Notes under the pieces: generated by a model
Seen by the model: only the letters and a program-made list of their open reading frames with translations
Told to the model about the DNA's origin: nothing
Databases searched by the model: none
Source of the DNA: Streptomyces drozdowiczii
Lineage (GTDB): Bacteria > Actinomycetota > Actinomycetes > Streptomycetales > Streptomycetaceae
Length of the DNA: 64,000 nucleotides
Reading direction: 5' to 3'
NCBI RefSeq assembly: GCF_026167665.1
Contig: NZ_CP098740.1
Location: 2,604,001 to 2,668,000 of the forward strand
In this document: one piece after another, positions 8,755-19,033 of the stretch
Numbering within the stretch: the first letter of the stretch is position 1
Layout of the letters: each line of letters opens with the position of its first letter
Position numbers and translations under genes: made by a program

Positions 8755-9861
8755 ATGGAGATTCTGTGGTTCCTGCTCGCGCTGTGCCTGCTGACCGCCG
8801 CGATCGGCCCGTACGTGCTGCGCCGCCGCGGCGGTGGCATCCGGCTGGCCGCGCCGGGCTCCCCCGACGCCGCCGACCCGCAGGACTACGGCTTCGTACG
8901 CCAGGAGGAGCTGGACGTGCGGACGCCGGGGGCGGACCAGGACCTGCTGGACGTGCTGGAGGTCGTGCAGCACACGCAGGAGTGGCGGGCCGCCTCCCAG
9001 CTGCTGGCCGGGACGCCCAAGGAGGGCGAGCTGCGCTGGCAGCGGGTACAGGCGTTCGCCGGGGCTGCCTCGTTGGAGCTGCTGCGACAGCCGGGCGTCG
9101 GCGGGGCCTGGCTGCGCAAGTGGCGCGCGGAGGCGCCCAAGGACGCGGGCGCCGCGGCGGTGCACGCGGAGTTCCTGGTGCAGCAGGCGTGGCGCTCGTC
9201 CACGGCGGGGACGGACGACTTCCGGATCATCCTGGAGGAGGCCCGTACGGTGATCGGCGAGGCCGCCCTGCTGGCCCCGGGCGACCCGGTCCCGTACATC
9301 GTGGAGCTGGCGGTCGCGCGCGGACTCGGTTACTCCGGCGAGGAGTTCGACCAGCTGTGGGCGAAGATCATCGACCGGGCGCCCTCGCACATGGGCGCCC
9401 ACATCGCGGCGCTGCACTTCTGGAGCGAGCGGTGGCACGGCTCGCGCGAGGAGGCCGACCGCTTCGCCACGGCCGCCGCCGCCCGCGCCCCGCAGGGCTC
9501 GCTGCTGGCGGGGCTGCCGCTGTTCGCGGTGTACGAGCACCTGCCCGAGGTCAATCTGGTGCGCGGCTTCTACGAGAGCCAGGTGGTGACCCGGGCCGTG
9601 GAGGGCGCGATGTTCGCGGTGCACGCGGCGCGCGCGGACGACCCGATGCTGCCGCACGTCCGCCATCTGCTGGTGCTGTTCCTGGTGCGGATGGAGCGCT
9701 GGGCGGAGGCGGTGCACCAGCTGGTGCACATCGACGGCTACGTGGGCGCGCTGCCGTGGACGGCGAGCGAGGACCCGGCCGCGGAGTACGCGGTGTACCG
9801 GGCGCTGGCGGTCGCGGGGTACGAGGCGAACGGCGGCAGCCCGGCGACCCTGCCGCGCTGA
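8755..9861 (+). CDS. membrane-anchored hypothetical protein with helical-repeat domain
   Basis: Encodes 368 residues. An N-terminal membrane span (residues 1-23, [20 protein letters not shown]) is followed by a basic stop (LRRRGGG) and a large cytosolic, Ala/Leu/Trp-rich helical domain that looks TPR-like (for example [33 protein letters not shown]). I do not recognise a characterised family; similar unnamed proteins sit between metB and msrA in other streptomycetes as far as I recall. It reads in the same direction as msrA, 71 bases upstream of it. Confidence 0.8.
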   Translation: MEILWFLLALCLLTAAIGPYVLRRRGGGIRLAAPGSPDAADPQDYGFVRQEELDVRTPGADQDLLDVLEVVQHTQEWRAASQLLAGTPKEGELRWQRVQAFAGAASLELLRQPGVGGAWLRKWRAEAPKDAGAAAVHAEFLVQQAWRSSTAGTDDFRIILEEARTVIGEAALLAPGDPVPYIVELAVARGLGYSGEEFDQLWAKIIDRAPSHMGAHIAALHFWSERWHGSREEADRFATAAAARAPQGSLLAGLPLFAVYEHLPEVNLVRGFYESQVVTRAVEGAMFAVHAARADDPMLPHVRHLLVLFLVRMERWAEAVHQLVHIDGYVGALPWTASEDPAAEYAVYRALAVAGYEANGGSPATLPR

Positions 9862-9932
9862 GCCCTGTGAGGAATCCGCGGGGTTCCCGGAGCGTTGTAC
9901 GGACAGCACGCCGACCCAGGAGGAGCCCCCGC

Positions 9933-10598
9933 ATGTTCCTGCACCGCCGCACCCCTCAGCTCCCCACCCCGGAGGAGGCCCTGCGCGGCCGTCCCACCCC
10001 CGAGTTCACCGTCCCGTCCCGCCACACGGTGCTGGGCAACCCGCTGCTCGGCCCGTACCCGGAGGGCCTGGAGGTCGCCGACTTCGCGCTGGGCTGTTTC
10101 TGGGGCGCCGAGCGCAAGTTCTGGCAGACGGACGGCGTCTGGACGACGCTCGTCGGCTACCAGGGCGGCTATACGGAGAACCCCGCGTACGAGGAGGTCT
10201 GCTCGGGCCTCACCGGCCACACGGAGGCGGTCCGCGTCGTGTACGACCCGAGGACCGTCACGTACGCGGAGCTGCTGAAGCTGTTCTGGGAGTCGCACGA
10301 CCCGACCCAGGGCTTCCGCCAGGGCAACGACGTGGGTACGCAGTACCGCTCCGCTGTCTACACCCACTCCCCCGAGCAGGCGGCGGCCGCCGAGGCGTCC
10401 CGTAAGGCGTACCAGAAGGTCCTGACGGCCTCCGGCCACGGCGAGATCACCACGGAGATCCTGCCGGCCGACGGCCGCCCGTTCTGGCCCGCCGAAGCGG
10501 CGCACCAGCAGTACCTGGACAAGAACCCGGCCGGCTACTGCGGCATCGGCGGCACGGGCGTCTCCTGCCCGGTGGGCGTGGCGCCCGCGGACAGCTGA
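9933..10598 (+). CDS. msrA: peptide-methionine (S)-S-oxide reductase
   Basis: Reduces methionine-S-sulfoxide in proteins. The catalytic GCFWG motif places the active cysteine at residue 55, and the resolving cysteines are in [13 protein letters not shown] at the C-terminus. The product is 221 residues, in the long class that includes an N-terminal extension of about 45 residues. The ATG follows AGGAGG. Transcription probably ends at the perfect hairpin at 10607-10642. Confidence 0.96.
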   Translation: MFLHRRTPQLPTPEEALRGRPTPEFTVPSRHTVLGNPLLGPYPEGLEVADFALGCFWGAERKFWQTDGVWTTLVGYQGGYTENPAYEEVCSGLTGHTEAVRVVYDPRTVTYAELLKLFWESHDPTQGFRQGNDVGTQYRSAVYTHSPEQAAAAEASRKAYQKVLTASGHGEITTEILPADGRPFWPAEAAHQQYLDKNPAGYCGIGGTGVSCPVGVAPADS

Positions 10599-10606
10599 GC
10601 GACACG

Positions 10607-10642
10607 GGAACGGGCCCGGGGAAGCGTCCCCGGGCCCGTTCC
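10607..10642. terminator. bidirectional terminator between msrA and gdhA
   Basis: Perfect 15-bp inverted repeat GGAACGGGCCCGGGG / CCCCGGGCCCGTTCC with a 6-nt loop, between convergent genes. Confidence 0.8.
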
Positions 10643-10658
10643 GCGCGTCGTGGCCGGG

Positions 10659-12270
<1,612 letters not shown>

Positions 12271-12416
12271 CGGAAACCCGGGCGTTACGCCGTGGGAGTG
12301 ACGTCCGTCGGCTGACGGGCTCCATGTCGCCGAGGGCGCCGGAGGGCGTCGACGGCCCGCTGGGTAATACGGAACGCGCCGGGACGTAATGACGGGGCAT
12401 CAGACATGATTCGCTC

Positions 12417-12995
12417 ATGACATCCATACGGGGAAACCGCAGAGGTCTCCGTCCCCACCGGCCCGCCGGGCCCGTGCTGCCCGCCCGGTCCGGGCACAGC
12501 GGTCCGTCACACCCCGGTCCGCGCACCCCGCCACGCGCCGGTGAGCTGCGGCGCTGCCTCGCGGTGGGCCTGGACTGCTACCTCTGCGTACTCACGGCCG
12601 GACTGCTCGCCAGGCCGTACGTGGACGCCTCGGCGCTGCCCGAGGCGGCGGTGCTGCTGGCCGTGCCGGTGCTCGTGCTGTCCTTCGTCAACCAGGTCGT
12701 GCTCACCGCGTTCCTCGGCGCGGGCGCGGGCAAGCTGATCATGGGCATCCGGGTGGTGCGCCTGCCGGACGTCCGCCGCCCGGGCCCCGGCCTGCTGGTG
12801 CGGCGCTGGCTGTACGGGCTGGCCTGGCTGCCCCTGCGCCCCTGGTACGGACTGCGCGCCGGCTCCCACGCGACCGGGCCGGTGCAGGTGCGGACCTGCG
12901 AGCAGGGCATCTCGTACGCGGACCCGCTCGGCCTGCGCCAGGTCCGCCGGGGCGACCTCGTGGCGTACCGCAGGGCCGCCCGGCCCGGGAACTGA
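12417..12995 (+). CDS. RDD family membrane protein
   Basis: Encodes 192 residues. After a Pro/Gly-rich cytosolic stretch of about 45 residues come a first span containing LAVGLDCYLCVLTAGLLA (the RDD-type D is present, the arginine is shifted), a second span (AAVLLAVPVLVLSFVNQVVLTAFLG), and the typical GKLIMGIRVVR motif followed by RRWLYGLAWLPL. This is the RDD pattern; members are proposed membrane transport or stress proteins. The ATG at 12417 lacks a clear ribosome binding site, so the start may be later. Confidence 0.7.
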   Translation: MTSIRGNRRGLRPHRPAGPVLPARSGHSGPSHPGPRTPPRAGELRRCLAVGLDCYLCVLTAGLLARPYVDASALPEAAVLLAVPVLVLSFVNQVVLTAFLGAGAGKLIMGIRVVRLPDVRRPGPGLLVRRWLYGLAWLPLRPWYGLRAGSHATGPVQVRTCEQGISYADPLGLRQVRRGDLVAYRRAARPGN

Positions 12996-12996
12996 C

Positions 12997-13033
12997 ACCG
13001 CCGCCGGGGGCACGGAGGCCCGCCGGCGGCGGT
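12997..13033. terminator. hairpin between converging RDD and ABC ATPase genes
   Basis: ACCGCCGCCGG / CCGGCGGCGGT, 11-bp perfect arms with a 15-nt loop, between convergent stop codons. Confidence 0.6.
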
Positions 13034-13056
13034 CGGGGACGGGGAGGCGGGGGCGG

Positions 13057-13740
13057 TCAGGCCGGGGCGTTCTCCGTGATGGTGACCCTGCCCTTGCGAA
13101 TGGTGGCCAGGCGCGGGGCGCGGCGGGCGATGGAGCTGTCGTGGGTGACCATGACGAAGGTGAGCCCGTGCTCCTTCCACAGGGTCTCCAGGACCTCCAT
13201 GATCTCGTCGCGCATGGACTCGTCCAGATTGCCGGTGGGCTCGTCCGCGAGGAGCACCTTGGGCCGCTTGACCAGGGCGCGGGCGATGGCGACGCGCTGC
13301 TGCTGGCCGCCGGACATCTCGCCGGGCACATGGCCCAGGCGCTCGCCGAGCCCGACGGAGTCCAGCGCCTCGGCGGCTCTTCTGCGCCGCTCGGACGCCT
13401 TGACGCCGAGCGGGACGAGGGCGGTCTCGACGTTCTCCTGGGCGGTGAGCGTCGGGATGAGGTTGAAGCTCTGGAAGACGAAGCCGATGTTCTCGGCGCG
13501 CACCTTGGTGAGCTTGGCCTCGCTGAGCCTGGCCAGGTCCACCCCGTCGAGCTCGATGCTCCCGGCGGTGGGCCGGTCCAGGCCGCCGAGCATCTGGAGC
13601 AGGGTGGACTTGCCGCCGCCGGTGGGGCCCTGGATGACCAGGCGGCCGCCGTCCTCGATGGTGAGGTCGACGCCGGCGAGGGCGTGCACGGTCGACTTGC
13701 CGCGCTGGTACTGCTTGGTGACGCCGTGAAGCGTGTACAT
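13057..13740 (-). CDS. MacB/LolD-type ABC transporter ATP-binding protein
   Basis: 227 residues. Walker A is a slightly unusual GPTGGGKST, Q-loop SFNLIPTLTAQENV, signature MSGGQQQRVAIARAL, Walker B VLLADEPTGNLD and H-loop THD. This is the mechanotransmission (MacB/LolD) ATPase class. The ATG at 13740 is preceded by AGGAGA. It lies 35 bases downstream of the FtsX-type permease gene, with which it forms an operon and presumably a complex. The substrate is unknown. Confidence 0.92.
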   Translation of the reverse strand: MYTLHGVTKQYQRGKSTVHALAGVDLTIEDGGRLVIQGPTGGGKSTLLQMLGGLDRPTAGSIELDGVDLARLSEAKLTKVRAENIGFVFQSFNLIPTLTAQENVETALVPLGVKASERRRRAAEALDSVGLGERLGHVPGEMSGGQQQRVAIARALVKRPKVLLADEPTGNLDESMRDEIMEVLETLWKEHGLTFVMVTHDSSIARRAPRLATIRKGRVTITENAPA

Positions 13741-13775
13741 GGGTGTTCTCCTGACGGGGTGTGGGGTCCGGGCTG

Positions 13776-15245
13776 CTACTCGACGCGGCGGAGCGCGTCC
13801 GCCGGGCGCAGCCGGGAGGCGCGCCAGCCGCCGAAGGCGCCCGCGATCAGCCCGCCCGCCACGGCCAGGGCGACGGCGGTCAGGATGACGGAGAGGGAGA
13901 CGGGCGCGGTGAGCGCGATGTCGAGGGCCTTGGACGCGCTCTGCCGGCCGAAGCCGGGCCCGCCGCCGCCCATCATGCCGCCGCGCATCCCGCCGCCTCC
14001 GGAGGAGCCGAGTTCGGCGGTGAGCGTGGGGCTGACGGCGGTGACCGCGTAGGCGCCGGCCAGGCCGACGGCGATGCCGAGGACGCCGCCGATGAGGCCG
14101 TTGACCAGGGCCTCGCCGACGACCTGGCGGGTGACCCGGCCGCTCTTCCAGCCGAGGGCCTTCAGCGTGCCGAACTCGCGGACGCGGCGGCTGACGGCGG
14201 AGGAGGTGAGGAGCCCGGCGACCAGGAACGCGGCGACGAGGACCGCGATGGACAGCCACTTGCCGACGCCGGCGGCCAGGTCGGACGCGGTGGACAGGGA
14301 GCCGGAGACGGTGTCCGCGAGGTCGGCGGAGGTGGTGACCGTGGTGCCCGAGATGTTCTTCTGGATGGCCGACTTGACGCCGTCGATCTTCTGCGAGTCC
14401 GCGGCCTTCACGTAGACGGTGGTGACCTTGTCCTTCGAGTCGGACAGGGTCTGCGCCTGCTTGAGCGGGATGTAGAGGTTGGCGGCGGCGTCGCCGCTGT
14501 CGGCCGTCGAGACGCCGATGATCGTGAACTCGGTGCCGTGGACGGTCACGGTCTTGCCGGTGGCGAGGCTCTTCTCCTTGGCGTAGGCGGAGTCGACCAC
14601 GGCCACCTTGGCGTCGGTCTCCGTCGTCTTGAACGTACGGCCGGAGGTGATCTTCGACGAGGTGAGCGGGCCGAGGTCCTGCTGGGTGACGTCGGTTCCG
14701 TACACCGTGTAGGAGTTGACGTCGAAGGAGGCGCCGCCGCCCCTGACCTCGCCCTGCGGCATGCCGCTGCCGCCGCCGGGCCCGCGTCCGCCGCCGCCCT
14801 GGCCCGTACCGCCCTCCTGCTTGAACTCGCCGCGCTTGAACTGCCCGTCCACCTTCATGACGGACAGGCTCAGCCCGCCGACCGCACCGGCGACGCCGTC
14901 CTGCTCGCCGACCTTGTCGACCGTGGAGGAGGCCAGGGTCTGGAAGCCCTGGACCATGACCCGGTCGGTGCTCTGGGTCGCGTCGTCGTCGTTGTCCTTG
15001 GCGTCGAACTCGAACCTGGGGCGGCCGGTGGAGCCCGACCCCGGCGCCGCGGCCGCCTTGGTGACGGTCATGTCGGTGCCGAGCCCGTACAGCGATTCCA
15101 GGACCTTGTCCTGGGCCTTGCTCATGCCCGAGGAGACCGAGCTGACGACGATGACCAGCGCAATGCCGAGGGCGAGCCCGGAGGCGACGACGAGCGCCGC
15201 CTTTCTGCGGCGGCGCAGCTCGCGCCGGAGGTAGGTGAAGAACAT
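13776..15245 (-). CDS. FtsX/MacB-like ABC permease
   Basis: 489 residues. An N-terminal membrane span (AALVVASGLALGIALVIVVS) is followed by a large extracytoplasmic MacB periplasmic-core-like domain to about residue 320, then three spans of the FtsX module (WLSIAVLVAAFLVAGLL, EALVNGLIGGVLGIAVGLAGAYAVTAV, SVILTAVALAVAGGLIAGAF). Two Gly-rich insertions (TGQGGGGRGPGGGSG and SSGGGGMRGGMMGGGG) sit in loops and look like low-complexity linkers. The C-terminal RASRLRPADALRRVE is typical of the family. Works with the ATPase encoded downstream. Confidence 0.9.
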   Translation of the reverse strand: MFFTYLRRELRRRRKAALVVASGLALGIALVIVVSSVSSGMSKAQDKVLESLYGLGTDMTVTKAAAAPGSGSTGRPRFEFDAKDNDDDATQSTDRVMVQGFQTLASSTVDKVGEQDGVAGAVGGLSLSVMKVDGQFKRGEFKQEGGTGQGGGGRGPGGGSGMPQGEVRGGGASFDVNSYTVYGTDVTQQDLGPLTSSKITSGRTFKTTETDAKVAVVDSAYAKEKSLATGKTVTVHGTEFTIIGVSTADSGDAAANLYIPLKQAQTLSDSKDKVTTVYVKAADSQKIDGVKSAIQKNISGTTVTTSADLADTVSGSLSTASDLAAGVGKWLSIAVLVAAFLVAGLLTSSAVSRRVREFGTLKALGWKSGRVTRQVVGEALVNGLIGGVLGIAVGLAGAYAVTAVSPTLTAELGSSGGGGMRGGMMGGGGPGFGRQSASKALDIALTAPVSLSVILTAVALAVAGGLIAGAFGGWRASRLRPADALRRVE

Positions 15246-15313
15246 GGCGCGAGGCTAGGAACGGCTCGTGATGGTGGGTTAAGGCCACGATGAGAGCCGG
15301 ATGAGAACAGCGG

Positions 15314-15364
15314 GTACGCCGAAGGCGGCGGCACCGGGTCCTGGTGCCGCCGCCTTCGGCGTAC
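15314..15364. terminator. very long perfect hairpin, probable terminator
   Basis: Perfect 22-bp arms: 15314-15335 begins GTACGCCGAAGG and 15343-15364 is its exact reverse complement, with a 7-nt loop. It lies 27 bases after the L,D-transpeptidase stop and upstream of the permease gene, so it most likely ends the transpeptidase transcript. Confidence 0.75.
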
Positions 15365-15391
15365 GGGGTGGGGTTCGGCCGGAAGGGCCGG

Positions 15392-16642
15392 TCAGGCGGT
15401 GGAGCCCGCCGTCCACTCGGCCCAGCTGAGGTTCCAGCCGTTGAGGCCGTTGGAGGGCTGGATCGTCTTGTCCGGGGAGTTCTTCACGACGACCACGTCA
15501 CCGACCATGGAGTTGTTGTAGAACCAGGCGGCGGGCGTGCTGGAGTCCCCGGCGCCCTTGGCGTCCTCCAGGCCGACGCAGCCGTGGCTGGTGTTGACCT
15601 TGCCGAAGATGCCCTTGCCCCAGTAGTTGCCGTGGATGAAGGTGCCCGACGTGGACAGCCGCATGGCGTGCGGCACGTCCTTGATGTCGTACTCGCCCTT
15701 GCCGTCGTCGTCCGTGAAGCCGACGGTGGCGCCGTTCATCCGGGTCTCCTTGTACTTCTCGGAGATCACCATCTGGCCGTTGTACGTGGGGTTGTCGGGC
15801 CCGCCCGCGGAGATCGGGATGGTCTTGATCGTCTTGCCGTCCCGGGTGACGGTCATCATGTGCGTCTTGGCGTCCACCGTGGACACCTGGTTGCGGCCGA
15901 CCTTGAAGGTGACCGTCTTCTGCTGGACGCCGTAGACGCCGTCCGAGCCCTCGACGCCGTCCAGGGAGAGCTTCAGGGTGACGGTCGAGCCGGCCTGCCA
16001 GTAGTTCTCGGGGCGCAGGTCGAGGCGCTGGTTGTTGAACCAGTGGCCGACGACTTCCTGGCCGCTGCTGGAGGTCACCTTGATGCCGTCCTGGACGGCC
16101 TTGGTGTCGGTGATCGGCTTGTTGAAGTTGATCGAGACGGGCATGCCGACGCCGACGGTGGAGCCGTCCTCGGGGGTGAAGTTCCCGATGAAGCTCTTGT
16201 CGGGCGAGACGGTGGTGAAGGAGGAGTTCTCGTGCGCCTCGCGGCCCTTGGCGTCCTTCGCGGTCGCGCTGACCTTGTAGGTGGTCGAGCGCTCCAGCTG
16301 GGCGTCCGGCTGCCAGCTCGTGCCGTCGGCGGAGAGGGTGCCCTTGACGCTCTTGCCGTCCGCGCTGGTCATGGTGACCTCGGTCAGCTTGCCCTTGGCG
16401 ACGGTGACCTTGGCGGCGTTGTTGATGCTCGCGTTGGTCGCGCCGTTCTTGGGCGCGATCGTTATCTGCGCCTCGGAGGTCTCCTGGGCGGCCGCCTTGT
16501 CGACGTCGGCTGCCTGGGACTTCGAGCTCTCGGGGCTGGGACCGCCCTTGTCGCCGCCGTCGTCGCAGGCGGAAAGCACCAGTACGCCGCCGAGCAGTGC
16601 GGACGCGGCCATCAGGCCCTTGCGCCGCTTGCTGTCCGTCAT
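15392..16642 (-). CDS. lipoprotein L,D-transpeptidase with Ig-like domains
   Basis: Makes 3-3 cross-links in peptidoglycan at the outer face of the membrane. The signal peptide ends in a lipobox LSAC with the lipid-modified cysteine at residue 26. Two Ig-like (bacterial DUF4-type) domains follow, then the YkuD catalytic domain with HGNYWGKG and SHGCVGL, active cysteine about residue 355; family members usually show SHGCVR or SHGCVN here. Length is 416 residues from the ATG at 16642, chosen because GGAGAAG lies just upstream. A candidate ECF promoter is at 16696-16720. Confidence 0.92.
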   Translation of the reverse strand: MTDSKRRKGLMAASALLGGVLVLSACDDGGDKGGPSPESSKSQAADVDKAAAQETSEAQITIAPKNGATNASINNAAKVTVAKGKLTEVTMTSADGKSVKGTLSADGTSWQPDAQLERSTTYKVSATAKDAKGREAHENSSFTTVSPDKSFIGNFTPEDGSTVGVGMPVSINFNKPITDTKAVQDGIKVTSSSGQEVVGHWFNNQRLDLRPENYWQAGSTVTLKLSLDGVEGSDGVYGVQQKTVTFKVGRNQVSTVDAKTHMMTVTRDGKTIKTIPISAGGPDNPTYNGQMVISEKYKETRMNGATVGFTDDDGKGEYDIKDVPHAMRLSTSGTFIHGNYWGKGIFGKVNTSHGCVGLEDAKGAGDSSTPAAWFYNNSMVGDVVVVKNSPDKTIQPSNGLNGWNLSWAEWTAGSTA

Positions 16643-16695
16643 CACACGCTTCTCCATCGTTGCCGAAATCCCCAAAAACCCCGAAAAGGCCGCCC

Positions 16696-16720
16696 AACGG
16701 CGAAACCCCGTCAATGTTCC
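16696..16720 (-). promoter_or_regulatory. candidate ECF-sigma promoter (GGAAC-N16-CGTT) upstream of the L,D-transpeptidase
   Basis: On the minus strand GGAAC (16720-16716) is followed after exactly 16 bases by CGTT (16699-16696), the general ECF sigma pattern, about 50 bases before the transpeptidase ATG. The rest of the 427-base gap (16643-17069) shows a palindrome ACGGGGTCCCCGT at 16734-16746 and otherwise no gene. Confidence 0.4.
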
Positions 16721-17069
16721 TAGAACCCCTTGTACGGGGTCCCCGTTCCACGTACGCCGAAGGTGTGGGGAACACCACTCTTCGACGCCGTGCCGGGGAC
16801 GGTGGTTCCCGCGTCCGCGGCACGGACCGGTTCAGGTCCGCCACGAGCGGGCAGGGCCTGCGTTCCCGCAGGTCGGGCCCGCCGCTCCGGACCGCCGCAG
16901 CCGTCGGCCTCCCTCCCATTGTGCGGGACGCCCGGGGCGCCCCCGCCGAGGACGCGTTCCCCGACGGCCTCTCCGCCATGCCTTCCCCAGGGCCCTGGCG
17001 TGATGCGAATGACAGGCCCTAGCATCGGGACGAGCCGGACGTCCGGCCGTCGCAAGGGAGACCGATTTC

Positions 17070-17348
17070 GTGGCCATTTCCCGCCGCCCGCTCCTGACCG
17101 CCACCGCCGCGGGAGTGCTGCTCTGCGCCCTGTGGTTCGTCCCGTCGGCCAACGCCACGGGCGACACGGGGACCGCGCCCGGCGCCGCGGCGACGGCGGG
17201 CGACGCCGCGGATTCCGGCGCGCCGGCCGAGGCCGGGACGGGCGTCGACGCCACCCCGTATGTGCTCGGCGGCGTCGCCTTCCTGGGCATCGGGGCGGGC
17301 GTGGTGACCTATTCGTCCCACCGGACGGGCCTGCGGCCCGCGCTCTGA
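17070..17348 (+). CDS. small exported protein with C-terminal membrane anchor
   Basis: 92 residues: a signal-like N-terminus (RRPLLTATAAGVLLCALWFVPSANA, predicted cleavage after ANA), an Ala/Gly/Asp-rich middle and a C-terminal hydrophobic span (VLGGVAFLGIGAGVVTY) followed by a basic tail. The GTG start at 17070 follows AAGGGAG. It resembles the small sortase-independent wall or membrane proteins common in streptomycetes; no function is known to me. Confidence 0.7.
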   Translation: MAISRRPLLTATAAGVLLCALWFVPSANATGDTGTAPGAAATAGDAADSGAPAEAGTGVDATPYVLGGVAFLGIGAGVVTYSSHRTGLRPAL

Positions 17349-17376
17349 CGCCCCGACGCCCGCCCCGGCCCCGGTC

Positions 17377-18927
17377 TCAGGCCAGCGGCCCGGTGACCGG
17401 CTCCACGGCGGAGACCAGCCCGCCCGCCCGTACGAAGGCGTCGGCGGCGGCCAGGTCCGGCGACAGGAAGCGGTCGGGGCCGGGGCCCTCGACACCGGCG
17501 GCCCGCAGCGCCTCGATGACGGCGCGGGTGGCGGGGGCCGGGGTCAGCCCCTGCTGAGCGCGCAGCTCGACCGCGCGGGCCGCCGCGTACAGCTCGACGG
17601 CGACGATCCGGGCGAGGTTGCCGACGGCGGTACGCAGCTTGCGCGCGGCGGACCAGCCCATGGAGACGTGGTCCTCCTGCATGGCGGAGGACGGGATGGA
17701 GTCGGCGGAGGCCGGGACGGCGAGCCGCTTCATCTCGCTGACCAGGGCGGCCTGGGTGTACTGGGCGATCATCAGCCCGGAGTCCACGCCCGCGTCGTCG
17801 GCCAGGAACGGCGGCAGCCCGTGCGAACGGTTCTTGTCGAGGAGCCGGTCGGTCCGGCGCTCGGTGATCGAGCCCAGGTCCGCGGCGGCGATGGCCAGGA
17901 AGTCCAGGACGTACGCGACGGGCGCCCCGTGGAAGTTGCCGTTGGACTCGACGCGCCCGTCCGGAAGCACCACCGGGTTGTCCACAGCGGCGGCCAGCTC
18001 GCGGTCGGCGACGGTCGCGGCGTACGCGAGGGTGTCCCGGCCCGCTCCGTTGACCTGCGGCGCGCAGCGCACCGAGTAGGCGTCCTGGACGCGCGGCGCG
18101 TCGTCCTGATGGTGACCGGTGAGACCGGAGCCCGCGAGGACCCGCAGCATGTTGTCCGCGCTGGCGCCCTGGCCCGGGTGCGGGCGGATGGCGTGCAGCT
18201 CGGGCGCGAGGACCTTGTCCGTGCCGAGCAGGGCCTCCAGGGAGAGGGCCGCGGTGATGTCGGCCGAGGTGTACAGCGTCCGCAGATCGGCCAGGGCCAT
18301 GATCAGCATGCCGAGCATGCCGTCGGTGCCGTTGAGGAGGGCCAGGCCCTCCTTCTCGCGCAGCTCGACCGGGGTGATCCCGTGGGCGGCGAGCAGTTCA
18401 CCGGCCGGGCGGACCGCGCCGTCGGGGCCCTCCGCGTCGCCCTCGCCCATCAGGGCCAGCGCGCAGTGCGACAGGGGCGCCAGGTCGCCGGAGCAGCCGA
18501 GCGAGCCGTACTCGTGGACGACGGGGGTGATCCCGGCGTTCAGCAGGTCGGCCATGGTCTGCGCGACCTCGGGCCGTACGCCGGTGTGGCCGGAGGCCAC
18601 CGTCTTCAGCCGGAGGAACATCAGCGCCCGGACGACCTCGCGCTCGACGCGCGGGCCCATGCCGGCGGCGTGCGAGCGGACGATGTTGCGCTGGAGCTGG
18701 GCGCGCAGCTCCGGGCTGATGTGGCGGCTGGCCAGGGCGCCGAAGCCGGTCGAGACGCCGTACACCGGCTCGGGCTTGGCGGCGAGCGCGTCCACGATCT
18801 CGCGGGCGGCGGCCAGCGCGGCCACCGCGTTGGCGGAGAGCTCGACACGGGCGTTGCCGCGGGCCACGGCGATGACGTCCTGAGCGGTGGTACCGGACGT
18901 CCCCACCACGACTGTATGCATATCCAT
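17377..18927 (-). CDS. hutH: histidine ammonia-lyase
   Basis: Deaminates histidine to urocanate, first step of histidine utilisation. 516 residues. The MIO prosthetic group forms from Cys145-Ser146-Gly147 in GSLGCSGDLAPL; the usual Ala is Cys here, which I recall as a feature of Streptomyces histidases. Other active-site blocks are YGVSTGFGAL, NGTDGMLG and QEDHVSMG. Starts at ATG 18927 or the ATG two codons on; neither has a strong ribosome binding site. No other hut genes are adjacent, as is usual in streptomycetes. Confidence 0.95.
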   Translation of the reverse strand: MDMHTVVVGTSGTTAQDVIAVARGNARVELSANAVAALAAAREIVDALAAKPEPVYGVSTGFGALASRHISPELRAQLQRNIVRSHAAGMGPRVEREVVRALMFLRLKTVASGHTGVRPEVAQTMADLLNAGITPVVHEYGSLGCSGDLAPLSHCALALMGEGDAEGPDGAVRPAGELLAAHGITPVELREKEGLALLNGTDGMLGMLIMALADLRTLYTSADITAALSLEALLGTDKVLAPELHAIRPHPGQGASADNMLRVLAGSGLTGHHQDDAPRVQDAYSVRCAPQVNGAGRDTLAYAATVADRELAAAVDNPVVLPDGRVESNGNFHGAPVAYVLDFLAIAAADLGSITERRTDRLLDKNRSHGLPPFLADDAGVDSGLMIAQYTQAALVSEMKRLAVPASADSIPSSAMQEDHVSMGWSAARKLRTAVGNLARIVAVELYAAARAVELRAQQGLTPAPATRAVIEALRAAGVEGPGPDRFLSPDLAAADAFVRAGGLVSAVEPVTGPLA

Positions 18928-19033
18928 ATTCAGCAGCGTACGGATTGAAACCCTTCATGTCACCAGTGGTCGGCGGGTTGACCCCTTACGCGCACTCCTG
19001 CGCGAACCCTGCCGCGAGCACCGGCCGTACGGG

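Noticed and set aside
13761..15293. Plus-strand 510-codon frame opposite the FtsX-type permease
   Set aside because: Antisense shadow; the minus-strand protein has clear membrane spans and family motifs.
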